22,131 nt of DNA from a virus. This document shows positions 1-4,532 of the stretch, in pieces. The notes beneath the pieces were generated by a model. The model did no database searches and had not been told where the DNA came from. It was given only the letters and a program-made list of their open reading frames with translations. The first letter of the stretch is position 1; every line of letters starts with the position of its first letter. The stretch is taken from IMG/VR virus record IMGVR_UViG_3300020445_000091, positions 1 through 22,131 of that record; one strand, written 5' to 3'. A program made the translations under genes and the position numbers.

Positions 1-123
1 AAATCCTCTGGTAATTGTGTTATTCCTACTCACAAGAATTACGGCACAAAGACTATTAATAGAATACAAAGAATAGTTAATGATATATTTACAGAAGGAC
101 ACCACACAACCGCATACTGCTAG
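1..123 (+). CDS. 3' end of an unidentified gene (partial)
   Basis: Frame 1 is open from the first base of the window and stops at a TAG at 121-123, giving the last 40 residues of a protein. The tail is basic and polar with several Thr, Asn and His residues and ends in HHTTAYC. I do not recognise the family and the start lies outside the window. It is followed by a short non-coding leader with a hairpin, so this is probably the end of the preceding transcription unit. Confidence 0.5.
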   Translation, partial: KSSGNCVIPTHKNYGTKTINRIQRIVNDIFTEGHHTTAYC

Positions 124-128
124 TGACA

Positions 129-156
129 GTCCGCAAAGTGTCCACTTTATGCGGAC
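129..156 (+). other. Hairpin in the leader before the 104-aa gene
   Basis: GTCCGCA (129-135) is complementary to TGCGGAC (150-156), and AAGTG (136-140) to CACTT (143-147), with TA bulged out at 148-149. This makes a strong 7+4 bp stem. No T-run follows, so it is not a simple intrinsic terminator. It may be an RNA processing or stability element at the end of the upstream gene. A TATAAT hexamer lies just downstream at 174-179 but without a convincing -35 box. Confidence 0.45.
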
Positions 157-231
157 AATGTGCGGAGATCGGTTATAATAAGTATATCGGAAGCAAAGCA
201 ACCGATTTTTCACCTCAATCATTTTTCAAAC

Positions 232-546
232 ATGCGTAAAATCGAAACTCAAATGAATTCTGCAATTGCTAACAGAGAAAACTTTTCTAAAGCAAACACC
301 ACAGTTTCAATTGATGATCGTGTTGCTAGTGTTTACTTACATGGCAATCTAATTGCTAGAGTTGGTGACAATTTTGTCCAAATCCTTGATGGAGGTTGGC
401 AGTCAGTCACTACAAAATCTAGATTAAATGCACTTCTATCAGCAGTCACACCAGATGGAGGAGTATTTCAAAAGGATTTCACATGGTATTATAACAGCAG
501 CAAAGCAGGAACAGTCCCATTCTTCTCAGGCATGGAAGCAGTGTAA
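232..546 (+). CDS. Conserved small phage protein, 104 aa, function unknown
   Basis: The frame opens at 160, but I place the start at ATG 232, giving an N-terminus MRKIETQMNSAI. The upstream 24 residues do not resemble the family I recall, and they overlap a TATAAT-containing leader. The protein has an N-terminal helix of roughly residues 1-20, followed by a beta-rich core. That core contains VYLHGNLIARVGD and LDGGWQSVTTKSRLNALL, a pattern I remember from small proteins found repeatedly in marine T4-like and podoviral genomes. No catalytic motif is visible. It has no clear Shine-Dalgarno sequence. It is the first of a series of small genes in the same direction. Function is unknown and the family match is from memory. 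Confidence 0.75.
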   Translation: MRKIETQMNSAIANRENFSKANTTVSIDDRVASVYLHGNLIARVGDNFVQILDGGWQSVTTKSRLNALLSAVTPDGGVFQKDFTWYYNSSKAGTVPFFSGMEAV

Positions 547-570
547 CCCACTGCTACCACTGCCTTTTTT
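537..570 (+). terminator. Possible intrinsic terminator after the 104-aa gene
   Basis: AGCAGTG (537-543) pairs with CACTGCT (549-555) around loop TAACC, overlapping the stop codon. A second CACTGC copy at 558-563 could pair with the same 5' arm and would place the stem one base before a run of six T (565-570). The alternative pairing makes a terminator plausible but not certain. Confidence 0.35.
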
Positions 571-677
571 ACTGGCATTTGTTACACCTTCAAGGTGAGA
601 TTCAATTCTCTTTAATTCGAACTTAGGTCTAAGTTAACATTGTAAGTCCAGTATTTCCGTCCCTTTGCTATCATTTA
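547..677. other. Non-coding gap between two small genes
   Basis: This stretch of about 130 bases has no credible reading frame. It contains the possible terminator at its left edge and a short perfect inverted repeat CACCT-TCA-AGGTG at 585-597. I looked for a tRNA here because of TTCGAAC at 617-623, but no cloverleaf forms. No good promoter is visible. Confidence 0.4.
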
Positions 678-785
678 ATGTCACAATCTGTCGCTCTTAA
701 TTTCCTAGTTGAATCACTATCACGTGCAGAAACTGGTAATGAATTAATCGCACTAATTGACACATACCTTGAAAATCAAGGTTAA
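678..785 (+). CDS. Small hypothetical protein, 35 aa
   Basis: The ATG at 678 opens a 35-residue frame ending at TAA 783-785. The product begins MSQSVALNFLVESLSRA and ends in an acidic amphipathic helix (ELIALIDTYLENQG). It looks all-helical and soluble, with no Cys and no motif. Very small helical proteins of this type are common in the small-gene clusters of cyanophages, and this sequence resembles such proteins as I remember them. There is no strong Shine-Dalgarno sequence. A GC-rich hairpin follows 12 bases after the stop codon, which supports the gene boundary. Confidence 0.6.
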   Translation: MSQSVALNFLVESLSRAETGNELIALIDTYLENQG

Positions 786-797
786 TTAAATAACAAT

Positions 798-816
798 GAG
801 GGGTGCAATTCCCCTC
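798..816 (+). terminator. GC-rich hairpin, terminator-like
   Basis: GAGGGG (798-803) pairs perfectly with CCCCTC (811-816) around a 7-base loop, TGCAATT. The following bases are T-rich but interrupted (TCATTCTTT), so termination may be weak. The hairpin covers the GTG at 803 that would otherwise extend the next gene, which is a reason to start that gene at 836. Confidence 0.45.
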
Positions 817-835
817 TCATTCTTTACATTCAATC

Positions 836-1012
836 ATGCTATCTTCACTCTCTGATTTACTAGAATCGTGGTGTAATAGTCAGCAATTAGAGTTTCTTAG
901 TGCTGATGATTTACTACATGGTTACTATCAACAATTAACCATAGATCAACGTGATTGGTTAAACAATTACATTGAAATATGGGACAAAACACAACAATTT
1001 GAGGTAAATTAA
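836..1012 (+). CDS. Small acidic hypothetical protein, 58 aa
   Basis: I start this gene at ATG 836, not at the in-frame GTG 803, because the GTG lies in a stable hairpin. The 58-aa product begins MLSSLSDLLESWCNS and continues with ADDLLHGYYQQLT and RDWLNNYIEIWDKTQ. It is predicted to be mostly helical, with a Trp- and Tyr-rich C-terminal half. No known domain is visible. The stop codon is one base away from the ATG of the next gene at 1014, so the two are probably translationally coupled. Function unknown. Confidence 0.65.
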   Translation: MLSSLSDLLESWCNSQQLEFLSADDLLHGYYQQLTIDQRDWLNNYIEIWDKTQQFEVN

Positions 1013-1013
1013 C

Positions 1014-1184
1014 ATGAAAACTTATCACATAGAGTGCATGGAAACTAATACATTTGTTGTAGAAGTTGAAGCACAAAATGAAGATGAAGCAAGAGAATTA
1101 GCACATAATGATATTAATTCTTTTGAAGTTGTCAAGGAATTTGTATCAGATTGGGAGATCAATTTAGTTGAGGAAGTATTATGA
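1014..1184 (+). CDS. Small hypothetical protein, 56 aa
   Basis: ATG 1014 to TGA 1182-1184 gives 56 residues. The start is MKTYHIECMETNTFVVEVEA, followed by NEDEARELAHNDI and a second beta strand, DWEINLVEEVL. The beta-helix-beta layout with the D/EARELA helix is typical of small phage ORFs whose first strand matches the last. It is acidic with a single Cys. It starts one base after the previous stop and its TGA overlaps the next ATG (ATGA at 1181-1184), so it sits inside a coupled operon. I do not know its function. Confidence 0.7.
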   Translation: MKTYHIECMETNTFVVEVEAQNEDEARELAHNDINSFEVVKEFVSDWEINLVEEVL

Positions 1185-1426
1185 AAGATCTAACAAATGA
1201 GCAAAGAGATGAATTAATAGATCAATATGTTGATCTACATGTTGATAGTATGGATCACAAAGATCTCGTGCAATTTGTTACTTTGACTCTTAAAGAGGAT
1301 TATCATTCTCTATCAGATGAAGAGTTACAATGTGAAATAGAATGCACACATGATGAGGATTTATATAAAGAATTGGTTGATAATGTTACATGTATGCAAA
1401 CATTTATTCCAGGATTCCATGACTAA
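1181..1426 (+). CDS. Acidic hypothetical protein, 81 aa
   Basis: The start ATG at 1181 overlaps the previous stop by 4 nt and has a GAGG Shine-Dalgarno-like sequence about 9 bases upstream. The product (81 aa) is strongly acidic and helical. It begins MKDLTNEQRDELIDQYVDLH and later has LSDEELQCEIEC and DEDLYKELVDN. Two Cys in CEIEC and one further on are visible, but no zinc motif forms. Its 3' end overlaps the next gene by 8 nt. Function unknown. Confidence 0.7.
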   Translation: MKDLTNEQRDELIDQYVDLHVDSMDHKDLVQFVTLTLKEDYHSLSDEELQCEIECTHDEDLYKELVDNVTCMQTFIPGFHD

Positions 1427-1613
1427 ATCATCATTGCCAAAGAAATTAGCATTGCTATGTGATGCTTACGATACAGGTAATTTACCTGAAGATTTACAAG
1501 TAGAAATGGCACAGTTCTTGATAGATTGTGACCTACACAATGAGTTAACACAATATCAAAAATTGTGTGACTATTTTATACTTGAAGGACTATGTTATGA
1601 GGTTGCAGTGTAA
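1419..1613 (+). CDS. Small helical hypothetical protein, 64 aa
   Basis: The frame is open from an ATG at 1350, but the extra upstream residues are read inside the preceding gene and look like out-of-frame translation. I therefore use ATG 1419, which overlaps the previous gene by 8 nt. The product starts MTKSSLPKKLALLCDAYDTG, then NLPEDLQVEMAQFLIDCDL, and ends in CDYFILEGLCYEVAV. It is helical and contains four Cys with no recognisable metal-binding spacing. It belongs to the same run of coupled small genes. Function unknown. Confidence 0.65.
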   Translation: MTKSSLPKKLALLCDAYDTGNLPEDLQVEMAQFLIDCDLHNELTQYQKLCDYFILEGLCYEVAV

Positions 1614-1616
1614 ACA

Positions 1617-1952
1617 ATGGAAGTCATAATAACACCAGATAATGTTACATTAACTCACTATTCTTCTAAGGAGACTAACAACGTGCCAACACTAAATCCT
1701 CGTCCTGTTTATCAACAATCAGCAAATCCTAATGCCACTAATAGTGAATTAGATGCTAAGGTTGTTGTTAATCATGCCAACAAATTACCTAGATTAAATG
1801 AAACTGAGTGGGACATAATATTCTCACAAATTGATAACAAATACAAGGTAATCATTGACAAATTAAAAGCATATAAGAATGAAGATGAAATTGTCAATAG
1901 ACTTTGTGACACTAATTTAAGTGCATACGATAAGATCCCATCACGCTATTAA
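1617..1952 (+). CDS. Hypothetical protein, 111 aa
   Basis: ATG 1617 lies 3 bases after the previous stop. The 111-aa product begins MEVIITPDNVTLTHYSSKET, continues through a Pro/Asn-rich segment (roughly residues 25-45), and ends with a helical domain containing LNETEWDIIFSQIDNKY and IIDKLKAYKNEDEIVNRLC. An internal ATG is absent near the N-terminus, so the start is reasonably fixed. The layout suggests a flexible N-terminal arm and a compact helical C-terminal part. I do not recognise a family. Confidence 0.65.
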   Translation: MEVIITPDNVTLTHYSSKETNNVPTLNPRPVYQQSANPNATNSELDAKVVVNHANKLPRLNETEWDIIFSQIDNKYKVIIDKLKAYKNEDEIVNRLCDTNLSAYDKIPSRY

Positions 1953-1991
1953 TACGTTATAATTAACATAACAAACAAATTAAAACACTTT

Positions 1992-2129
1992 ATGACACAA
2001 ACTCCAAGACAATTCACTGCTAAAGTTGAAGTAATTGGTCAACCAAATCATCCCTACAATCATACAATTAAGGTTGACAATCCTAAAACTTATGTTTACA
2101 AACCCTATCGCACACTAAACAACTATTAA
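1992..2129 (+). CDS. Small hypothetical protein, 45 aa
   Basis: ATG 1992 to TAA 2127-2129 encodes 45 residues starting MTQTPRQFTAKVEVIGQ and ending VYKPYRTLNNY. It is basic, rich in Tyr, Asn and Pro, and probably forms a small beta sheet. No domain is recognised. A TATAAT hexamer lies upstream at 1958-1963, but the position 17 bases further up (ATCCCA) is a poor -35, so I do not call a promoter. The stop is followed immediately by the strong Shine-Dalgarno of the next gene. Confidence 0.55.
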   Translation: MTQTPRQFTAKVEVIGQPNHPYNHTIKVDNPKTYVYKPYRTLNNY

Positions 2130-2134
2130 GGAGG
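2129..2134 (+). promoter_or_regulatory. Strong Shine-Dalgarno sequence for the 75-aa gene
   Basis: The sequence TAAGGAGG overlaps the previous stop codon, and its GGAGG core (2130-2134) lies 10 bases before ATG 2145. It is the best ribosome binding site in the window. Most neighbouring genes have only A-rich leaders. Confidence 0.7.
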
Positions 2135-2144
2135 ACAATTAAAC

Positions 2145-2372
2145 ATGTATAGTTCTGATTCTTTTGGACGAATATTCTGGATTGATGATAATCTAGATTT
2201 CAAATCATGCCCCTTATGTGTTAACGGCACAGGTGATTTTTCAGTTGAAGATTATGTATCAGACTGGACAGATTGGGAGGGAGTTAACTTCAGTTTGCTC
2301 TTTCAGATTCACCGCACTTGTTTACATTTAAAACAAGATCATGCAAACTCAGTTTCACTCAAAGGACTCTAA
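2145..2372 (+). CDS. Hypothetical protein, 75 aa
   Basis: The start is fixed by a strong GGAGG 10 bases upstream. The 75-aa product begins MYSSDSFGRIFWIDDNLDFK, then has CPLC at about residues 22-25 and an acidic aromatic stretch (DYVSDWTDWEGVNF). It ends in a His/Lys-rich segment, HRTCLHLKQDH. The CPLC pair with a later HxxC-like HRTC could form a small zinc site, but this is inference. The strong ribosome binding site suggests higher expression than its neighbours. Function unknown. Confidence 0.7.
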   Translation: MYSSDSFGRIFWIDDNLDFKSCPLCVNGTGDFSVEDYVSDWTDWEGVNFSLLFQIHRTCLHLKQDHANSVSLKGL

Positions 2373-2396
2373 TTCACCCAACTAATTAACAACATT

Positions 2397-2726
2397 ATGA
2401 CACAACTTTCATCCCTAGTTAATGACATTAACGACACACAAGTTATAGAAGAAAATGTATATAAACTTGCCGAATATGTTAAAAATGATTATCATTCAAG
2501 AGGTTATACTTCTGAATACAATGTAACAGTTAGTAAGGGAAGAAAGTATTACAAAGTTATTACTGACAATTCAGTACATTGCTTTGTAGATGTAAAGAAT
2601 GGAAATGTATTTAAACCTGCTAGTTGGAATAAACCTGCTGCAATCGTCCGTTATAACTTATTAACTAACGCACAAGATTGTTATAATAGAGTAGATTGTA
2701 ATGGATCATATTTGTATATACGTTAA
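2397..2726 (+). CDS. Conserved phage protein with a KPASW motif, 109 aa
   Basis: The 109-aa product has a helical N-terminal half (residues 1-45), then a beta hairpin (SKGRKYYKVI, SVHCFVDVKNG), followed by NVFKPASWNKPAAIVRYNLL and a C-terminal GSYLYIR. The pattern 'VHCFVD..NG.V.KPASW..PA...R.N' followed by Gly-Ser-Tyr-Leu is one I recall from small proteins found across tailed phages of marine bacteria. No biochemical role is known to me. ATG 2397 is preceded 5 bases upstream by the 11-base element ACTAATTAACA (2381-2391), which recurs in this window. Confidence 0.75.
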   Translation: MTQLSSLVNDINDTQVIEENVYKLAEYVKNDYHSRGYTSEYNVTVSKGRKYYKVITDNSVHCFVDVKNGNVFKPASWNKPAAIVRYNLLTNAQDCYNRVDCNGSYLYIR

Positions 2727-2763
2727 CACAAACTATGCCCCTAATTGCTCTCACTAATTAACA

Positions 2764-2958
2764 ATGAAAACACTCTTTCTTTCAGACGGTAAATGTTATC
2801 GAAACAAACGATTTAACAAACCTAGACTATCAACAAGAGATCGTAATTACCTATACAAAACAACATTTTACAAAGATAAGATCTGGACATTCTTTTCACA
2901 TATAGAGACAGATTTCAGACTGCTCGTTAACACCCCACTTATACAATTACATCACTAA
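2764..2958 (+). CDS. Small basic hypothetical protein, 64 aa
   Basis: ATG 2764 directly follows the element ACTAATTAACA (2753-2763). The 64-aa product is basic and aromatic: MKTLFLSDGKCYRNKRFNKP, then DRNYLYKTTFYKDKIWTFF. The C-terminal part (ETDFRLLVNTPLIQLHH) is more hydrophobic. There is no signal peptide or predicted membrane helix of convincing length. I do not recognise it. It is the last gene before the DnaA-box region. Confidence 0.5.
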   Translation: MKTLFLSDGKCYRNKRFNKPRLSTRDRNYLYKTTFYKDKIWTFFSHIETDFRLLVNTPLIQLHH

Positions 2959-2979
2959 GTAACAACAATGCCAAACAGA

Positions 2980-3023
2980 TTATCCACACGTTTTCCACAC
3001 TTAGCGGACATACTTGTGGAAAA
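2980..3023 (+). promoter_or_regulatory. Cluster of three DnaA-box-like sites with inverted arrangement
   Basis: Three 9-mers fit DnaA boxes: TTATCCACA at 2980-2988, TTTTCCACA at 2991-2999, and TGTGGAAAA at 3015-3023 (TTTTCCACA on the minus strand). The second and third form a 10-bp perfect inverted repeat (2990-2999 and 3015-3024) with a 15-base spacer. TTATCCACA is the bacterial consensus; TTTTCCACA is the form reported for cyanobacteria. An AT-rich stretch follows (about 3025-3080), as expected of an unwinding region. Use as an origin is inference. Confidence 0.5.
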
Positions 3024-3138
3024 CAGTGTATATTTAAAAGGGTTAATTAAACATAAGTATGTGTTATTTAACGATTGTAATATGGACTCTAGTTAGTGTT
3101 ATCTTAGAGCGTAACATAGCGAGATTTTTTTGTCAACA

Positions 3139-3185
3139 ACTGTGAGGAAATATGTCAATCCTCGGTAATACATTGACATCACAGT
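3139..3185. repeat. Nested inverted repeats overlapping a promoter -35 box
   Basis: Three dyads overlap: ACTGTGA (3139-3145) with TCACAGT (3179-3185); ATGTCAAT (3152-3159) with ATTGACAT (3172-3179); and GAGGA (3144-3148) with TCCTC (3159-3163). The 8-bp arm ATTGACAT contains the TTGACA box of the promoter. This is where an operator would be expected. The binding protein is unknown. Confidence 0.45.
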
Positions 3186-3201
3186 ATTTCTCCTATATAA
3201 T
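3173..3201 (+). promoter_or_regulatory. Consensus sigma70 promoter
   Basis: TTGACA at 3173-3178 and TATAAT at 3196-3201 are both perfect hexamers and are separated by exactly 17 bases. Transcription would start near 3208 and read into the 56-aa gene at 3224. A host-type promoter this close to consensus suggests early expression by host RNA polymerase. The surrounding dyads suggest it may be controlled. Confidence 0.8.
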
Positions 3202-3223
3202 AACAATGTAAGCACATATTACA

Positions 3224-3394
3224 ATGGGAAGATCTTACAAACGTAATGACCCTTATTCATCAAATAGGGCGAAGAGTTTGCGAGAAAAGAGAAAACAATC
3301 AAAGACAAAGTATAGAAGGGAAAATGATAAGAATTCCACAACATATGTGGAAAACTATCAACAACCCCGCACAGATTACCCCCACCCCGCATAA
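3224..3394 (+). CDS. Small, very basic protein, 56 aa
   Basis: The 56-aa product starts MGRSYKRNDPYSSNRAKSLR and continues EKRKQSKTKYRRENDKN, ending in a Pro-rich tail (QQPRTDYPHPA). About one third of the first 35 residues are Lys or Arg, so nucleic-acid binding is plausible. It lies about 16 bases downstream of the predicted start of a perfect sigma70 promoter, the strongest in the window, and is probably an immediate-early gene. It has no Shine-Dalgarno sequence. Two DnaA-box-like sites lie inside its coding sequence (3332-3354). I do not recognise the family. Confidence 0.65.
   Translation: MGRSYKRNDPYSSNRAKSLREKRKQSKTKYRRENDKNSTTYVENYQQPRTDYPHPA
3332..3354 (-). promoter_or_regulatory. 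Additional DnaA-box-like sites inside the 56-aa gene
   Basis: TGTGGAAAA at 3346-3354 is an exact TTTTCCACA on the minus strand. It is opposed by AATTCCACA at 3332-3340 (7 of 9 matches), so TTCCACA (3334-3340) and TGTGGAA (3346-3352) form a 7-bp inverted repeat. They echo the cluster about 320 bases upstream. Confidence 0.4.
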
Positions 3395-3415
3395 CATTTA
3401 ATCTCTCTAATTACT

Positions 3416-3586
3416 ATGACTAAAGTATCAACAATTCAGACAAATCCTCCTGTAGATGTAAAGATATGGGAGACACGTAGGAAATACTTTTGGGCGTATA
3501 ATTACCCACTATGTAATAAGAATGGTCCGTTTAAAAGCGAGAAGTTAGCATTACTTGATGCAACACAATATTCAAGCGATTCTTAA
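3416..3586 (+). CDS. Small hypothetical protein, 56 aa
   Basis: ATG 3416 lies 21 bases after the previous stop. The 56-aa product begins MTKVSTIQTNPPVDVKIWET, then RRKYFWAYNYPLCNKNG and ends in SEKLALLDATQYSSDS. It looks like one beta sheet with a short C-terminal helix; the spacing of aromatic residues (W, YFW, Y) recalls DNA-binding integrase-arm folds, but this is only an impression. It is probably cotranscribed with the upstream basic protein from the promoter at 3173. No Shine-Dalgarno sequence. Confidence 0.6.
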   Translation: MTKVSTIQTNPPVDVKIWETRRKYFWAYNYPLCNKNGPFKSEKLALLDATQYSSDS

Positions 3587-3777
3587 CAACAACTGTGCAT
3601 GCACTATGTGTTAATTAGTATGTGTATATTAGCATGCACTAATTAACACAAACTGTATATACACTAAATGTTAATTAACAGTTATTAACTTTTCGAGTTT
3701 GTGTAACCTACAAAAGTATAGGATCGAGAGAGAAATAAAAAAATTCCCAGTATAAAAAAATCCCCCATAGGTTTTTT
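3587..3777. other. Non-coding palindrome-rich region before the virion genes
   Basis: About 190 bases with no gene. The left half (3595-3680) is a dense set of palindromes and inverted repeats. The right half is A-rich and ends in A-run/T-run sequence around 3752-3777 directly before ATG 3778. TATAAAAA at 3751-3758 resembles a degenerate T4 late promoter 20 bases before the start codon, but the match is weak. Confidence 0.5.
3595..3680. repeat. Cluster of palindromes built on ACTAATTAACA
   Basis: The parts are GTGCATGCAC (3595-3604, palindrome); TGTGTTAATTAGT (3607-3619) inverted against ACTAATTAACACA (3638-3650), a 13-bp perfect repeat with an 18-base spacer; GCATGC (3632-3637); GTATATAC (3655-3662); and TGTTAATTAACA (3669-3680, a perfect 12-bp palindrome). 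The sequence GCATGCACTA also occurs twice in direct orientation. It could form a cruciform or RNA hairpin, or bind a dimeric protein. Confidence 0.65.
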
Positions 3778-4266
3778 ATGTCCATAGCAAATGAAAACGA
3801 GAGAGAAATTCGCAAGAGAGAGTTAGAGGAAGAATTCGCAGACCTCATCGGACTCCCTTGGTCTGGTAGGAGATATCCAGGTTGCTATGGAATTGTCCAG
3901 AAATATGCCCAGACACGCCTTGGAAGGTCTCTGAAGGACTTCTCAGGGTTATATACATCTTTTATGAATGAGGCGGTAGCAGAAGAGGATGGGGTATGGA
4001 TTGACAGACCAACATGGGGAGAGGAGTTAGACATGTCTCTGTTAAAGAAGAGTGATCTCCTATTGTTTAAGGTATACGACACAGTTATGGGAGACAAGGC
4101 AAAGTTTGACGAGAGAGCACCCAATCACGGTGGGGTTTACTTAGGTGATGGATTCTTACTTCATCAGTTATGGCAAGAGAATAGCAGTATCATAGACATG
4201 CGTAGAGGGGTCTATAAGAGATACCAGACATGCTGTGTAGGTATAGTTAGGGAAAACACTACATAA
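3778..4266 (+). CDS. NlpC/P60-like peptidase, probable tail-tip cell-wall hydrolase, 162 aa
   Basis: This protein resembles the NlpC/P60 papain-like fold of phage tail proteins that cleave peptidoglycan stem peptides during entry. The visible core is LIGLPWSGRRYPGCYGIVQ with the likely catalytic Cys36. NHGGVYLGDGFLLHQL follows, with His117 as the likely second catalytic residue and His129 or a nearby polar residue as the third. The length suits a single catalytic domain. No signal peptide is present, as expected for a virion protein. It is the first gene after a palindrome-rich gap and precedes the structural genes, so a place at the hub or tip is likely. The start codon lies in an A/T run without a Shine-Dalgarno sequence. 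Family call is fairly sure; virion location is inferred. Confidence 0.8.
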   Translation: MSIANENEREIRKRELEEEFADLIGLPWSGRRYPGCYGIVQKYAQTRLGRSLKDFSGLYTSFMNEAVAEEDGVWIDRPTWGEELDMSLLKKSDLLLFKVYDTVMGDKAKFDERAPNHGGVYLGDGFLLHQLWQENSSIIDMRRGVYKRYQTCCVGIVRENTT

Positions 4267-4285
4267 GACAGATATAGTATTGCTT

Positions 4286-4447
4286 ATGAAACGATTTACA
4301 CTAACCATAGAGGAAGATGAGTATGGGGATAATTATATACACATCCCTGAAGATGTTATGAGAGATTGTGGATGGATCATTGGCACTGTGCTAGAATATG
4401 AAGAAGAGACCGATGGGTCTGTTATATTACACAAGGTAGACGAATGA
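4286..4447 (+). CDS. AbrB/MazE-like small protein, 53 aa
   Basis: The 53-aa product begins MKRFTLTIEEDEYGDNYIHI, then PEDVMRDCGWIIGTVLEYEE and ends DGSVILHKVDE. The order beta strand, 'IPEDV+..GW..G..L...', and a C-terminal 'DGS..L.K' strand matches the swapped-hairpin AbrB/SpoVT/MazE fold seen in antitoxins and transition regulators. Such short versions are frequent in marine phages. No toxin gene is adjacent, so an ordinary toxin-antitoxin pair is not supported. It could be a DNA-binding regulator or a repurposed structural fold. It lies 19 bases after the hydrolase gene and before a separate promoter. Confidence 0.55.
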   Translation: MKRFTLTIEEDEYGDNYIHIPEDVMRDCGWIIGTVLEYEEETDGSVILHKVDE

Positions 4448-4464
4448 GATACAATCAGATATGC

Positions 4465-4493
4465 TTGACCTTATTGGTTATATGCAATATAAT
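4465..4493 (+). promoter_or_regulatory. Near-consensus sigma70 promoter before the structural gene chain
   Basis: TTGACC (4465-4470) and TATAAT (4488-4493) are separated by exactly 17 bases. Only one base differs from the consensus. Transcription would begin near 4500 and read into the gene at 4533 through an A-rich leader. A host-type promoter is unexpected for virion genes, which in T4-like phages normally use late promoters. Confidence 0.65.
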
Positions 4494-4532
4494 TAACTTA
4501 ATAAAAAATTAGCGTTAAAAAAATCGAAAAAA

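Larger units (their letters stand above)
2959..3223. other. Non-coding regulatory region with origin-like features
   Basis: About 265 bases hold no credible gene. They contain the DnaA-box cluster at 2980-3023, an AT-rich stretch, a T-run at 3125-3131 without a clear stem, a set of inverted repeats between 3139 and 3185, and a consensus sigma70 promoter ending at 3201. The combination of boxes, AT-rich DNA and promoter resembles a replication or control region. Confidence 0.5.

Noticed and set aside
575-650. Possible tRNA remnant around TTCGAAC at 617-623
   Set aside because: The T-stem would lack the invariant G-C pair, and no matching 5' acceptor arm or anticodon arm is found at the right distance.
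803-835. GTG start extending the 58-aa gene
   Set aside because: The GTG lies inside a GC-rich hairpin with no ribosome binding site. ATG 836 gives a more natural N-terminus.
1350-1418. Upstream ATG start for the 64-aa gene
   Set aside because: The extra residues are read inside the preceding gene and look like out-of-frame translation. ATG 1419 gives the usual short overlap.
1935-1963. Promoter before the 45-aa gene (TATAAT at 1958-1963)
   Set aside because: The hexamer 17 bases upstream, ATCCCA, is not a -35 box, and TATAAT is common in AT-rich DNA.
3098-3131. Intrinsic terminator ending in the T-run at 3125-3131
   Set aside because: No stem of more than 4-5 weak pairs can be made directly before the T-run.
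3595-3680. CRISPR array
   Set aside because: The repeats are inverted and irregularly spaced, with no unique spacers of constant length.
3752-3777. Hairpin AAAAAA...TTTTTT just before the hydrolase gene
   Set aside because: It is mostly A-T pairing with a bulge and only two G-C pairs, and the T-run runs into the start codon. Not convincing as a terminator.
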